From positions 112,622,830 through 112,686,829 of the forward strand of contig OZ020268.1 in NCBI GenBank assembly GCA_963971225.1: a stretch of 64,000 nt of DNA, read 5' to 3'. The stretch is from Melieria omissa. Lineage: Eukaryota > Arthropoda > Insecta > Diptera > Ulidiidae. A program made the position numbers and the translations under genes. Positions within the stretch are counted from its first letter, which is position 1. Every line of letters begins with the position of its first letter. This document shows, in pieces, positions 45,385-58,274 of the stretch. Below the pieces are notes generated by a model. The model was not told the DNA's origin and did not search any database. It worked only from the letters and a program-made list of their open reading frames with translations.

Positions 45385-48300
45385 CTGCAAAGTAGATAGG
45401 TGATGGACGGCGATTAGTCTTTTTGCCAGCAGCTAACAAACGGCGTCGGATATGCAACTTCAAGAGCAAAATTGTCTACGGCAGAATTCGAATAAAAAAT
45501 TTTCAATGCGAACATCTGCTGTAAAATAAAAATTCTTTCAAAGACTCCTAATCCATGCGGTCATGGAAACTTCTCTGCTGCAAAGTGTTTTTCCACGATG
45601 AGTGTTTTTTCATTTTCTTGCTGGCGTTGCCTCATTTTTACATATTTCAGCGCTTCTATTTTACCTCGCTAACATCGCGCAAGAACAACTACACGTCGCC
45701 GAACCGTGCACACAGAAGAGGAGTGGGAAAGGCACAAAGTGTGTACGCGCCAAGGATGCCGGCGGCGGTGTGGGGCAGGTGGAGAGGTGGTGCGAGACGC
45801 GAACAAGAGTCCGCAAGAGAATGCCAGGGGTGTTTTTGAAGCCTTTTCGGTTAATATTTTTTCCTGTTTTTTTGCTGTTCTGCGTGCGCTGCCTCCACGG
45901 AAAAAGACAACAACGACGACGACGACGACAACAGCAACGCCGACGACGACATTAACCCCTAACGAGCTGCCGGCTGTGTCGTGCTGTGTCGCGCCACAAT
46001 GTGTCGTTTCGGGTGCCCTGCGCCGGTATCGTGTCGTCTTTATTGGGATAAAGCAGTAAAGATTTCCGGGCTGCACCAGCAACCCAAATACCTACCTACC
46101 GTTCAAGCAGTTAAGTTGCACCAAAGACGCTCATTCCGGCGGTTATCGTTAGGTGACCTTGCGCAAAAAAATGCGTAAAACTGTATGAGTTGGCTAGTTG
46201 CGCCAATTGCGAAGAGCTGCCACGCTTTTATGGCGCTGAAATTGTGGCACAGACGCAGGAGTAACCATTTTTGTTAAATATTTACTGCTTGATTAATTCT
46301 TCGACTATGTATGAAACCTATGTAAAGCACTAAGTGCGCACTGAACTCATTGCAAGTTACAGAAATTTACATACTTATAGATATGAACCCTTTTTACAAA
46401 ATAACCCATATAGTGCGCCAACTTATGCAGTAAAGGTCAAAAATCAGCACAATAGATGAAATCTTCATGAGTTCATTCCCAAAGCTTTTCCTATTGAAGT
46501 GAAACAGTCAAAATTTTCGCAGAATAATTATTGATAGTGAAGAAACTCTGCAATATTCACTTGCAGAGCAGAAGCTAAAACATTTTTGCTTCAACTGCTT
46601 CCTGTACCTAGTAAAACTGCTATGATACCTTAAGTAATTTCATCAAATTTTCTGTTCTGATAAGAAACCTTTCAACAACAATTTCCACAGTGAATGACTA
46701 GAAAGATTTGCATAACCTCACATTGTAAGCGTTTGTTTCTTGCTCTGCTGTTTTCATTTGTGTGCGCTTGTTACTTGGCAGGCAATTGAAAGGAAAGAGC
46801 AACAAATCTCTGCTCAAATGATTTAATTATATGAACTCGAACGGACGTACGGTCGGCAAAAGACGTTCACATATTCCATGCTCCGCGCTGCCGAGAGTAG
46901 CTTTTTTTTTATTCTGTTCCTTAGCGAGGCGAGTCACGTTTTAGATTTAGCGAGTATCGCACACGGTTTGCGCGGCAGCCGCCGAAGACGCGGCCGACGT
47001 GTAGTCGATTGTTTGGTGGGGACACAAAATCACCGAAACACAGGAAGGAGAAAACGTTCTGGAGTGAAACTAAGGAGACCAACGGCAACGGTCGCAACCA
47101 CAGCAACAACGCCAGCAACCATTCGTTGCTGAAAAAAAAATCGACAATTCTTTTCTTCGCAGCCTGTCTTGTTTATTGTTGTTGTTGCTTTTGTTTTTCT
47201 TATGTTGAATCGCAATTAATGCATACTTTAGCTGTTGTTGCTGTTCTGTATGTATGTATGTATATTATGTTGATGTCAGGATTTTGCTAAATAAGCGACA
47301 GACAAAAGAAGCAACTCCACTAGCCGTCGCACTGAGAAACCGAAATTAAAAGCAACCGCAGAACAAAAAAAAACCAGCGAAGAAAAATGAAGAGCTTTAA
47401 AGCGTTCACTGATATTGCTACCTATGCATTATTGCTGTTACTGTTGCTGTGGTGATTGTTGTTGTGTGATGGCGAATGCCACTGCCACTTTACGCTGTGC
47501 TGCCCGCTTCTACGCCCGAAACGGGGTTAACAAACTTTTCTCGGTTTTATTGCCGCCGGCGGCTGTTGGATGCTATGCGGCTGGATTGTTGTTTGGCTAA
47601 TGGTTGTTTTGCAAATTTTCAAAAACTTTCAATTCCGCCAAGTGAGACCGACTGCGTCACAATGTCTTTCGGATGTCTGTTGGCGAAACACGTGTTTCGA
47701 CTCGGTCTCAAATTGGTTGACCCTGCTGCAGTGTCATCTTACTCTGCTGCTGGCCTATTCATTCATTCCACCATAGTGGTTGCTCTGCGTTTGTTTTTTG
47801 TCTCACGTCCAACGACTAAATGGTGTGCACCAAGTTTTCCACACAACAAATACAGACAATTTAAACACGCTTAAAGTCGATCACTGAAATGAAAACAGTC
47901 CAATTAAAATGAAATACGGAACGCTTACAGTTACCATGCGCCGGACAACCGCAACCACTGGACATCGAGGCAGTTGGAATCAATGGCGAATAAACGAAAC
48001 TCGTGCGGCAACACGACATCGTATACAGGGTGTCAACGTTTGTATGCACTTAGCACAATGCATTATTGATATTGAACCCAATGTGGCGAAATTTATATTT
48101 ATTGGAGATTTTTGTGAGATGCTGCAGCTCCGAGTTGCAAGCCGAATTAGAAGGGCAACTTTTCTTTGGAGGCTATCTTCTTAGGATTTCCTACCACGAT
48201 AAACCGTAGTAAAATAAAAATATGCAAATTTTTTCGTTGATTCGCCTAGTTGAAATAAAGTTTCCTTAATAGGTGCCAAATTTGCATACGTTGAAAGGAC

Positions 48301-50055
48301 GCAATGCGCGACAGATAATCTGCTATAATAATGCCTAATGACTGCCACAACAGTCGCTCTAGTATAAAAATCCAACAGTACGTTGGGTGAAGCCCAACTG
48401 TTATGACTCCTGAGGCTCATGATTTCATGATTCTATAGCTACTTCTGTATTATCAAACCTGCAATAGTTCACAAAAAATCACGTCAATCAAGTTGCTTCT
48501 ACTTTTATTTTGAGCACAGGGAAAAAGTCGTGGCTAACGATGTGCAATACCTTGAAAAAAAAATACATTACAGCAATTTCTCTGAATAAAGCTTCAAAAT
48601 TACAAAAACAAATAAAATCAACAAAAGAAAAAAACCAATTAATTTTAAAAATTCTTTATACTTTTTATGATACTTTGGTTTTATTTAAAAATAACTGGTT
48701 TAAGCCAGCCACGTATACGAGGTTTGTTAGAAAAAAGGTGACTAAAAATTTCACCGCATCGCTGGGAGAACTCAAGGCCATTCCAAATTCATATCGGAAG
48801 TGCTTCAAAGGTTTGGAAAAAGCGCGGGCACAAGTGAATTATATCGAACTTTTAACAGAATAGACGTTGAATAAATATTTTTCGAAAAAAATTAAGATTT
48901 TTGAACCTACCAACCAACCAACTGAAGCCCAAGTCAATAAAATTTAACGAAGCAATGTGGCAGTGATGATCAGGTGGGAATGAATTCATTTTATTTGGTA
49001 CAGATTATACATTTCCAGTAATTTACGACCTGTGATCTAAGCCATTAATAAGACCAAATTAAGATCAATAACCATTTTTAGTAAACTGGTTATAATACAT
49101 ATTAAGTGCATATTAAAACACCCTGTTAGAACGAACGCTACATGTAGCCTGTACATACTACAAGCACATACATATACCTTACTTATATACAAGCGATTGC
49201 ATGCACGTTGTATGTAGTTGAAACCTAGTCTTAGCACTTGCAAAACGTCATCTCTCGATTAAACCGAACTGAAGCAAACACTTGCTCGCCAACCAAAAGC
49301 AAATACCAGCCGAAGTAACAGGAACAAATGCCGCATACCAACTGTACTGGCAACTCTTACAACAACAACAACAACAATAACAATATAAACAGCGACATCA
49401 ATTATAGCACCGAAATCTGGGTTCGCAGAGCAGCGCAATTCGAAACCGAAATATAAAGGCGATAACAGCAACAACGGCGCCGTTAACGTTGTCGTCGACG
49501 TAGCGAGCAAATACAACAAACTACACTAGCAAACCCCACCATCGACCACTCACGTCACCGACACGCTTCAGCCGGCCACCTCAACATTTGCAAACAAACT
49601 CAACGCATTCGTCTGTCGATTTACCGAACCATCTGCTTGGACGCCTCGCTCTCTTTGAGTCTAACTGTGAGTGTCTGTCTGTTTGGTGGGGTTTTGGCCG
49701 CCCGTTGGTCTGTCCATCCATCCATCTATCCAACTGCCTAACGGCCGACCTGTTCGTAAGCCAGTAAATCGGCTGACTCGCCGTTGAAGCGTCTCGGTAC
49801 ACCGATTTCAGTGTTCAGCTTCTAGTTTGCGTTAGTTTTGCGCTTGTTAAGTGGTGAGTGTTGCTGTTCAACACTGCTGACTCTACGGCCGCCGTCGTCG
49901 CCGCCGCCACTGATGCGCAAACATACAAGCAAACGACCTCAACGTAAAATAAATTATCTACGCGTAGACTAAATATTGGCCAAGCATTTATTTATTACTG
50001 TACTCAGCGAGTTGTTGCTCCACAGATTCTGTACACACGAAGGTGCATACTCGTA
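45385..50055. other. simjang upstream region, no coding gene identified
   Basis: 4.7 kb that should contain the simjang first exon and promoter. The 45.6-46.1 kb and 46.9-47.9 kb parts are GC-richer with CGA/CAA repeats. A mariner tail relic lies at 48720-48900. Open frames here overlap each other in several frames and look compositional. Confidence 0.45.
48720..48900 (+). pseudogene. Mariner transposase C-terminal relic
   Basis: The frame ending at 48863 finishes with GELKAIPNSYRKCFKGLEKA. This resembles the end of mariner transposases (an LKAIP block followed by a CF..W.KR tail) but lacks the tryptophan. It is followed by an AT-rich end. The upstream part of the frame is lysine-rich and shows no transposase motif. 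Likely a decayed 3' fragment; no terminal repeats were found. Confidence 0.35.
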
Positions 50056-51677
50056 CACTCCGGGCCACCAGAATAGGTTCACATTTTTTTCTGGAGGAAA
50101 ATGAGTAGTGTTCTTACAAAACACAGTTTTACCTCATTTATTGGTATCAAGATGTTCAAGGCATCTATTGTGAACCTACCTGTCCAAAACACAATTTGAC
50201 ATTTATTTCATTTTTCTTTGTTGGCCCACTTTTGTAAAGTGAACCCCAAAACTGAGTACATTTTAGTGGGCCACCAGAATAGGTTCACTCTGAAAATTAA
50301 GATTAAAACAGTGGTAAATGCAAATAATATGGACTGTTTGGTAAACAACACTTAAATTTATTGATTTTAAAAGCGAGTATGGCCACCTTTATTTAGTATG
50401 GCTTCAAAAGTTCGCGTCAACATTGACTCGTATAAAGATTTAATTAAATCTAGCGAAATAGTCTCCCACGCTGCTTCAATGGCACCAATAAGTTCATCCT
50501 TGTTGTCGAACTGGCGTCCGAAGGCATAGACCTTCCTCACCAACCATCTCCATACGTTTTCAATGATATTAAAATCAGGAGAATAGGGGGCCCGCTCCAG
50601 CTGATCAAAGTTTTGCTGCATCAACCACTGCTTCACGACCCGTAAAGTATGGATGGGTGCATTGTCCTGCTGGAATATCCACTTAATAGGACCAAACAAG
50701 TCAGACAATTGTGGAAAAACTCTCTCAAGCATGGTTTTATAGTCCATTACCGCCATTCTGCCTGTTTGAAATTTCAGCTTGACAGTTCCGTAGTAGGAAA
50801 TCGCTCCCCATACCATAATTCCACCTTCTCAACCGTGGTGGCGTGTTAAAAAGCGTTCCTTTTTTCTAAGGTCATGGAAATACAAATTGTATTCATCGGG
50901 TCCATGAAGATTAAACCCATTTTTCGCCCGAAAACTCGACGTACTTCCATATGATTTCTGCGAAATTCCAAACGGTTTTCTTGGCGCTGAGCAGTTAGCG
51001 GTGGTTCTTTTTGCAGTTTTTTTCTTTTTAGGTTGGGGACATTCCGAATGACACGTTTGATAGTAGAATAGCTTGCAGAAAGTCCAGTTTTAGCCTTGAT
51101 TTTGGCAACTGAGTCAGCGGAATTTGAAGCACATCGCAGTATGGCACGCTTGTCTGCAGACGTTGTCACCGAATGCGTGCAGCCTTTCATGTTTATTCCA
51201 TTAGTGCTTTTATTTCGCAAATAATTGCTCACCACATTTTGTCTTATGTTTATTTTAAACGCTATTTTATGCAAAGAATAATTTTCGCTTTCAAGCACTT
51301 TAATTTGAGCGATTTCTTCGGAAGTTAGAGCTTTTCCGTGACCCATTTTCATACAAACGTTAAGAAAAACATTTAATGGAATGATCAAATTTGGTTTTGC
51401 TCCCAAAAGTCCCGTTATTCGCCAAAAAAGCAGCGATTTTGAATGTGAACCTATTCTGGTGGCCCACTAAAATGTACTCAGTTTTGGGGTTCACTGTACA
51501 AAAGTGGGCCAAAAAAGCAAAATGAAATAAATGTCAAATTGTGTTTTGGACATGTAGGTTCACAATAGATGCCTTGAACATATTGATACCAATAAATGAG
51601 GTAAAACTGTGTTTTGTAAGAACACTACTCATTTTCCTCCAGAAAAAAATGTGAACCTATTCTGGTGGCCCGGAGTG
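50056..51677 (-). mobile_element. Tc1-like transposon with about 238-bp inverted repeats, 1622 bp
   Basis: TA flanks both ends (50054-50055, 51678-51679). The tips are CACTCCGGGCCACCAGAATA. Each arm (50056-50294 and 51441-51677) carries two copies of GGGCCACCAGAATAGGTTCA, one at the tip and one at the inner edge. This is the IR/DR arrangement seen in several Tc1-like elements such as Minos, Paris and S. The two arms are almost identical. A transposase gene fills the middle on the minus strand. Confidence 0.93.
50367..51352 (-). pseudogene. Tc1-like DD34E transposase, frameshifted
   Basis: On the minus strand the frame starts near 51346-51352 (MGHGKALTSEEIAQIKVLE), with helix-turn-helix features (LHKIAFKINIRQNVVSNYL). 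Downstream are MVWGAISYYG, QQDNAPIH and SPDFNIIENVW. The second Asp and the Glu are separated by 34 residues, which is the DD34E spacing. The frame shifts near 50910, in the region of the first catalytic Asp, and an in-frame stop lies near 50829 just before the MVWG block, so this copy cannot make an active enzyme. Apart from these lesions the gene is full length (about 330 codons). Confidence 0.88.
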
Positions 51678-52130
51678 TATGTTTGTACATATGAATGCGT
51701 GTTTGAGGTGGACTTTTCGATGTGCCAATAATGCGTTTCATGCGCAGTTTTTGGCTCAGTTCGTAAGTTGTCTAGAACGACTAAACGGCACGTGGCATGG
51801 GCCAACACCAGAAACAAGCCGGAAGGAAAGCAGTGCAAGTCGATATGGACTTGTTGGCAGGTAAAATATATAGAACAATCGCAGAGTGGACTCAAGAGCT
51901 CTGCAGGTTCAGCATAGGGTCTGCAAGATATAAGCTTAACCCTTAAATGCATATTGATGCTTTTAGGCACACTAACATATTTGTGTATATCTTCAAATTA
52001 AACCCCGATATAATATTTTGAAACGACAACCATATTCGAAATGTTTGCTAATATTTAGTAACTTAATAATATTTAATTCACTTTTCAGTGGTTTTCTGTG
52101 TTAAAAAGAAAAAGTTATTTTTATTTAATA

Positions 52131-53298
52131 GAGGTACCGGTTAATTCATGCGGTTTTCTAACAGATGGCGTAACTTGATTTTGTGAACAGTGATTCACCT
52201 TTCCACATATGTGTTGGAAAGCTATTGTCATATAGTTTCAGAATCAGTATGTGTCATTTAGCTGAAGCGTAAACAACAATACTTTTTTTTTACTCTGAAA
52301 ATGTCGAATTTTGTGTCGAATAAAGTGTTTTTGCGGGGAGTACTTCTTCATTACTTCAATATGAAGAAAAAGGCTGCCGAAAGTCATCATATTTTGGTGG
52401 AAGTGTATGGTGTGCATGCTCTAGCTGAGCGCACGTGCCAGAAGTGGTTTGCACGATTTAAAAGTGGCAATTTTGACTTGGAGAACTTGGACAAACAAAA
52501 CAGTTTGAAGATCACGAATTGGAGACATTGCTCGACAAAGATCCATCCCAAACGCAAGAAGAACTTGCAAAATCACTTGGCGTCGCTCAACAAACCATTT
52601 CCGATCGTCTAAAAGCAATGGGAATGATCCGGAAAGTAGGCCATTGGGTGCCGTATGAATTGAAGCCAAGAGACGTCAAAAAAGAAAAAGGTTTTTGCAT
52701 CGAATTGTCACTGGCGATGAAAAGTGGGTCCATTACGATAATCCAAAACGTCGAGCAACGTATGGATACCCCGGCCATGCATCATCATCGACGGCCGTTC
52801 AGAATATTCATGGCCTGATGGTTATGCTGTGTATTTGGTGGCACCAGCTGGGTGTGATCTATTACGAGCTGTTGCAACCGAATGAAACGATCACAGGGGA
52901 AGTCTACCGACGACAATTGATGCGTTTGCGTTGATGACAATGCTCGGCCACATGTTGCACAGGTCGTCAAAACCTACCTTGAAACGCTCAAATGGGATGT
53001 CCTACCCCACCCTCTGTATAGTCCAGACCTTGCGCCATCCGATTACTATCTCTTCCGATCAATGCAACATGGCCTGGCTGACCAGCACTTCTCCAATTAT
53101 GAAGAAGTCAAAAATTGGATCGATTCGTGGATAGCGGAAAAGCCGACCGAATTTTTCAAAAAGGGTATTCGTGAATTGCCAGAAAAATGGGAAAAAGTTA
53201 TAGCTAGTGATGGACAAAACTTTGAATATTAAATTTGTAAAAATTTTTTCACAATAAAGCTTAAATTAAAAAAAAACCCACGAATTAACCGTTACCCT
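52131..53298 (+). mobile_element. Mariner element, 1168 bp, inside the TTAA MITE
   Basis: TA lies on both sides (52129-52130, 53299-53300). The inverted tips are similar over about 25 bases: GGTACCGGTTAATTCATG on the left, and GGTAACGGTTAATTCGTG read inward from the right. A mariner transposase gene on the plus strand spans nearly the whole length. Confidence 0.9.
52301..53232 (+). pseudogene. Mariner DD34D transposase, multiply frameshifted
   Basis: The start MSNFVSNKVFLRGVLLHYF is followed by the paired helix-turn-helix region (AERTCQKWFARFKSGNFDLE). Downstream comes EELAKSLGVAQQTISDRLKAMG, then HRIVTGDEKWVHYDN with the first catalytic Asp, and finally HPLYSPDLAPSDYYLF. The C-terminal Asp in the last block fits the DD34D mariner type. 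Pieces lie in different frames: shifts occur near 52510-52530, 52690 and 52930. The stop is at 53230-53232. Non-functional. Confidence 0.87.
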
Positions 53299-53339
53299 TA
53301 TTAGCAAACGTGAAAATAATTTATGCATTCGAGGGTTAA

Positions 53340-55897
53340 CTGTATTCAGTACCAGAACCATATGCAGATACAGACTGGTACACACGTGGCCATAAAATAT
53401 GGTATATGTATGTATGTATCTAGGTATATATGTATGTAATGTGTAAATATGATCACATAATTATTGTTTTGTGAAAGCGTTTGCAATCGCCTGATTCTGT
53501 AGCAAATGAAACTAATATAGTGCAATGTAAATAAATAAATATCGACGTACATATGTATGCACATACATACATAAGTCCATCCCCGGTTCGGTTACTTAGT
53601 GCACTGATGACTGTTAGCGAGTGAGCAGCCAAATCGAACTGGAAGGCAGACACACAGCCGGGCGGACGAATACTTCCACAGCTCAAGCGATAAACAACTG
53701 GGCACAACACGGCTGTGCAACACGTCTAGCTGCCGCCTGCCTGTCGTGCGGCAGCAGTGGCCAATCTACGTGCAAGCAAGCGTCTGTCTTCTCAATGCAC
53801 AATGATCTGCGGATTTACACGCTCACTTGAGGTTAACGTAGTAACCGATCGGAAGCCGTTGTCTAGTTGTGTGCTTAGTGCAAGTGTCACACACGCCCGT
53901 CAGGTGGAAATATTCATGCGATGCTTTTGTGATTATGATTGTGCGACCAAAGTTTCTTGCCGCATTGGAAATAATTTTTCAATTGTTTCATTAACAAGTT
54001 TGCCCTTTGAGCCGTCTTCCGTTTCCTTTACTTCCGTTTGCTTGGATCCTCTTAAACTCAACTCACATAAATGCTTAAGCTTTTATTCAGTAGCGCCCCG
54101 CTAATTCGCCTGCGATTTCACCACTTCCGCTACACCACATTAAAGAAAACACTCTCGAAATTGAAGCCACTTACTTTAAATGGCCGCTTGTGAAATTTGC
54201 AACTATGAAGTGAAATATGTATTTGCACAATGGATGTATCTGTGTCGATAACAGCGAAAAAAGAAAACGGCTGCAGCAACAACAGCACCAATAACAAATA
54301 ACAAGCAGAACAGCATTGGCTACAACAACAACAACCCGCAAGTATAACAAAAACAAAACAACAAGAGCACAAAACCACGCAAATTAAGTAATCTCGAAAA
54401 AGTACAGTTGTGCATCGCGACGATGGGGTGTTGTAGTATGCGATAATATGTATGTATGTGAGTAGGAATATCTGTGTGCGTCAGTATTTACGTGTGGCGC
54501 ATGTGGACGCGCGTGTGTGTGTGCGTACGACTGCTGGTGTATTCAAACCTTGGGTGACGTTGGCCGTTTGCTTGGTCGACCGCTGCTTTAGCTAACGGTG
54601 GCAATAGAAAAAAAAACATCAAGACGTGAGTAAAATTTTGCTGTCAGCATTTCGATACTGGAATGAGAAGCGCTCCACTCAAGCGCTGGTCATTGTACGG
54701 TTGAAAGGTAAAAACCGGAAGATGGCTATCAATTTGTGAATTAGTATTATCCGAATCAAAGGGCGAAGCGATATCAACAAACATGAAATCTTCCGACGTG
54801 TTGCCGTCATCGTTCGCGGACACTTTAACGCACCGGGCCGCGCGCCCACATGTTTGACACGTTGTACAACTTGGCGAACGAAGGCTTAACAAAACGAACT
54901 CTAACTCGACATGACCCGAGCCGCGTTCACCGTGGCCGCAACACGACGCTTCGGCACTGCGCGCGCCCCTACACCCCCGCCCATGGGGGCACGGTCGCCA
55001 AGGCCCCGGGCCGTTCTGGTTGGCGTTGTCGTCGACGGGCCACAACTGTTACTTGTCCGCCGACTGCAACCACAACAGGGGGAAATGAAAAAGTATAAAT
55101 CTTATCTTTTGTCATACGTTAAAACAACAAAGCCAACAACACCAGCAGCGCTGGCAAGTACAAACCGAACAAATCCAACAGATATTCAAACAGCGCACGG
55201 CAGCATGGGAACAAAGCACAAAAAATAAAATAAATAAGGTTCCCGAATAACAAAAACAACAATCTTGACAAAAACAATGCAGCATCCAGAAGAGTACACG
55301 TAAAGTATGTGTTGATGCTGTCGCAGTTGTTGCTGTTGTTGTAGTTGGCTTTTATTTTGCCTCCTTGCTGGCGAGAAGCGCAACACATGGAAGGGGAGCA
55401 GACGGGTTGCGACAAGCGGCGCGCGACAGCCAGGCAGACAGACTTCAATAGATGAATGGTGAATGCCGGGTGGTATGGTGAAATGGTGGAATGGTTGCAA
55501 CATTTCGCAGCTTCAATAAGCGCGACAGCATATTAAAAAAAATAAATAAAAGAAATAAGTCACCAAACAGCGGCAGCAGCAAACGTCATTCAAAGGCGCA
55601 GCTGTCTGAGCCTGAACAGCCACATCATGAAAACTCTTCACCCAACCGAAAGAAATGCGAAATAAGTTGATGAGGAAAAGTATAGCACAGCGATTTGAGT
55701 GGTGCTGTCTGGGTTTTCGTGGATCTAAGAGCTATTGGTGGTATCCTGCACCTTTGTGAAACTCTTCTTTTGTAAAACTTTCGGCTGTGGATCACTAAAC
55801 ATTCAACTATGATTCTGATTCTCCGAAACTTTAGACTATATGCCTCATTCGGATGAGTGCATACCTATATACAAATGTATATGTACATATATAGGTA
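53340..55897. other. Gene-poor stretch, one weak coding fragment
   Basis: AT-rich and microsatellite-rich (TATG runs near 53400 and 54450). The only stretch with protein-like composition is at 54644-54840 on the minus strand, described separately. No transposon ends were seen here. Confidence 0.4.
54644..54840 (-). pseudogene. Orphan coding-like exon or relic, possibly Atg13-like tail
   Basis: On the minus strand, the sequence after a CGTTAAAG acceptor-like site (54840) reads VSANDDGNTSEDFMFVDIAS, then PFDSDNTNSQIDSHLP, and ends ALLIPVSKC-stop. Codon use and amino-acid mix look coding, unlike the surrounding frames. The 'SEDFMFVDI..PF' core recalls the C-terminal 'DDFVM(I/V)D...PF' of Atg13 proteins, but the rest does not align by eye. 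It could be the last exon of a gene to the right on the minus strand, a retro-fragment, or chance. Confidence 0.25.
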
Positions 55898-56109
55898 CAG
55901 TCGTGGCTGGGTAAAGTGAACCCTCTATATAGTGAACACCCAAATTTTTACATCGAGCCTCCAAATATAGATAAAAAAATTGCAAGCAAAAAAACAAAAA
56001 GTGACCAAATAAACGATTTTTTGACCAAAAATTTTAACCTTGATATAGTGAACAACCTCAATACAGTGAACAGGCCTTGCAATTAGTTCACTATATCCAG
56101 ATACCACTG
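55898..56109. mobile_element. Short TIR element with TA flanks (pogo/Tc1-like MITE), 212 bp
   Basis: Tips CAGTCGTGGCTGGGTAAAGT on the left and the complement of CAGTGGTATCTGGATATAGT on the right are imperfect inverted repeats, flanked by TA (55896-55897, 56110-56111). Several 'ATAGTGAAC' words occur inside. The CAGT start and TA duplication fit pogo-like miniature elements. It is non-coding. Confidence 0.65.
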
Positions 56110-56115
56110 TATATA

Positions 56116-57777
56116 CACTAGTCAGAATAAGTTTGCGTACAGGCAAGTCAAAAATATTTTATGATTAATTTTGACCTCAAAAATGGGTTCTCTGTTTATA
56201 AAAACTTATCCACATTATTCATATATGCCTTAACTGCACTTTTTGTTCTGTTTTAGATGAATTAAAATAATAATTTTCCATGTATTCGTATTTATTGACA
56301 CTATACTCACAAAACGGTGCAGAATAAGTTTGCGTACAAAACTAATAACGGGAACTTCCGGTTATGCTCTTTATTTTTTTTGGAAAATTTGTATTCCATT
56401 GAACAGTAAACGGACTTGTAAGATATTTGGAACCGTATATGTGCTTGAAATTTTATAGAAAGCAATAGAATTCAACAGAAAAATATTAAAAATGGATAAA
56501 GAATAATCTTACAAAAACTTTTCAAAATTGACAAAAAATTTCATGAAATTAGGGAAACTTTTGGGAGAGCACATTCGTCATTTCAAAAAGCCATCTTAAA
56601 TCTAAAAAAAAAAACAGAAAATCTTGTTTGGTTACTACGATCTGACCATTTTCTTAAGTTACCCGAGCAAGAGGATTCGATTGTTTGCGATCAGTGCATC
56701 ACAATCTAAGGCTAGTTGCATCCAATATCTTCAGAAATGTACAGAAATATTTTATAAACCCCATTAGCAGTGACTTTATAAGAAAAGTTCTGAAAAAAAC
56801 ATACTTCCCCTACATAACAGCATGTAAGAAGCCCATACTTAGCTTACTTACAAGGAGCACAGAATTGCTTTCGTAAAAGAGTCCATCAAGGAGTCTAAAA
56901 AACCGGATTTCCGGAACGAAATGTTGTTATCTATAGAAAGTGGGACCTTTCATTATTATTTGATAATGGTTTGGCATATTTGGAATTAAAAAGCATCACC
57001 TAATTTGAACAGGATCCTGTTAATAACAAAAATCTGAAATTAACAGTGAAGCATAGCATATGTGGAGATATGGTATGGGGCTGCATGTCAGGAAAAGGAG
57101 TGAGCAGGCTGTGTTGTTTTATTCAGAAATGTTTCCGGGGGGTTATTTACATATTCTAAAAGCTTATGTAAGCCAAGGTTTCAAAACTTTGGATCAGATT
57201 CCAACATATCTTTTCAACCTTAGCGCGCAATGCATACGATGCGAAGCTATGTTTGCTATTAACTGGCTCAACAAAGTTGCAAAAGTCCCTCCCTAGTCAC
57301 CTACCGTGCATCTAATTGAGTATATAAGGGGTTCAGTTAAACCCTGAGCCCAACAACACTCCATCTTCTAAGATATAGTTAACCAATACAACAATTCAAG
57401 GATATAACAAAATAACCGCTGAAAAAACACCGAATTTAAAAAAATTTGCGCCAAAACTTCTGCAGGGAGTTCAAGCGAGAAAAGAAAATTCACAAAGTGA
57501 TTAATTTTTGGACAAAACTTAGTTTCAATTGAATTTTAACTACATAATCTCATCTTGTACGCAAACTTTTTCTGAGGTGAATTCATAACATATTTTGTTT
57601 TTGGCCCTCCTTTTACAGTTTGGTCAAGTTTTTGTTATTATTATCTTAATGGAATAAAAGAACTAAGTTTACGGAAAAAATAAAAAATATTTTGTTTTTG
57701 AAAAACTACTTTAAGTGATTTATTTTTCATATGAAAAAACTACGTACCCCTTGTACGCAAACTTATTCTGACTAGTG
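56116..57777 (+). mobile_element. Decayed Tc1-like transposon, 1662 bp
   Basis: TA lies on both sides (56114-56115, 57778-57779). The tips CACTAGTCAGAATAAGTTTG are perfectly inverted. Internal copies of CAGAATAAGTTTGCGTAC (about 56322-56339) and an inverted TACGCAAACTTTTTCTGA (about 57558) give an IR/DR layout. On the plus strand the degraded transposase shows an N-terminal 'KLGKLLGEH' helix-turn-helix-like piece near 56550. A GDMVWGCMSGKGV block near 57070 corresponds to the MVWG block of Tc1 enzymes. Many stops and shifts make it inactive. Confidence 0.85.
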
Positions 57778-58274
57778 TACAAAGAAGAGAGAATTTTATT
57801 TTATTTTGGTTAAATACTGAAACCTGGTATTGATAACAGAAATACTTAGATCGAAAACTGAAATGTCTTCTGTCAAATCATCAGTTAGAAAACAGAGGAC
57901 ACAGAAGGAAATTTTTGCTATTATTAACTTGAAATTTCTGCCAACTCAAGTACGCTTTAGTCCTTAAAAACTAATACTGGCTTCAAAGTTAAAGGGGCAT
58001 TCCTTGAAACGATACATACATACATCCAACCAAACGACAATCGCAGCAAAATTGATTGATCACTTCACTGAGACTTATAGCGCAAAATACACTCAATCCC
58101 GACCTTTTGTCTACTGATCCAACCCACTGTGCACTGTGCCACGGCGGCAGTCAAATATTATCTTTTAATTTTTGTAGTTGAGTCAATTTAACCCAAAAAA
58201 AGACAAAAATATTAGCATAAAGAATTAACATTGAAATTTACAATCTTTTAGTATTACTGATCACAAATAGAGTA

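Larger units (their letters stand above)
51940..53335. mobile_element. TTAA-flanked MITE (piggyBac-type) split by a mariner
   Basis: The left tip CCCTTAAATGCAT (51940) and right tip ATGCATTCGAGGG (ends 53335) are inverted with two differences. TTAA flanks both (51936-51939, 53336-53339). Excluding the inserted mariner and one TA, the host element is about 226 bp, AT-rich and non-coding. Confidence 0.75.
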
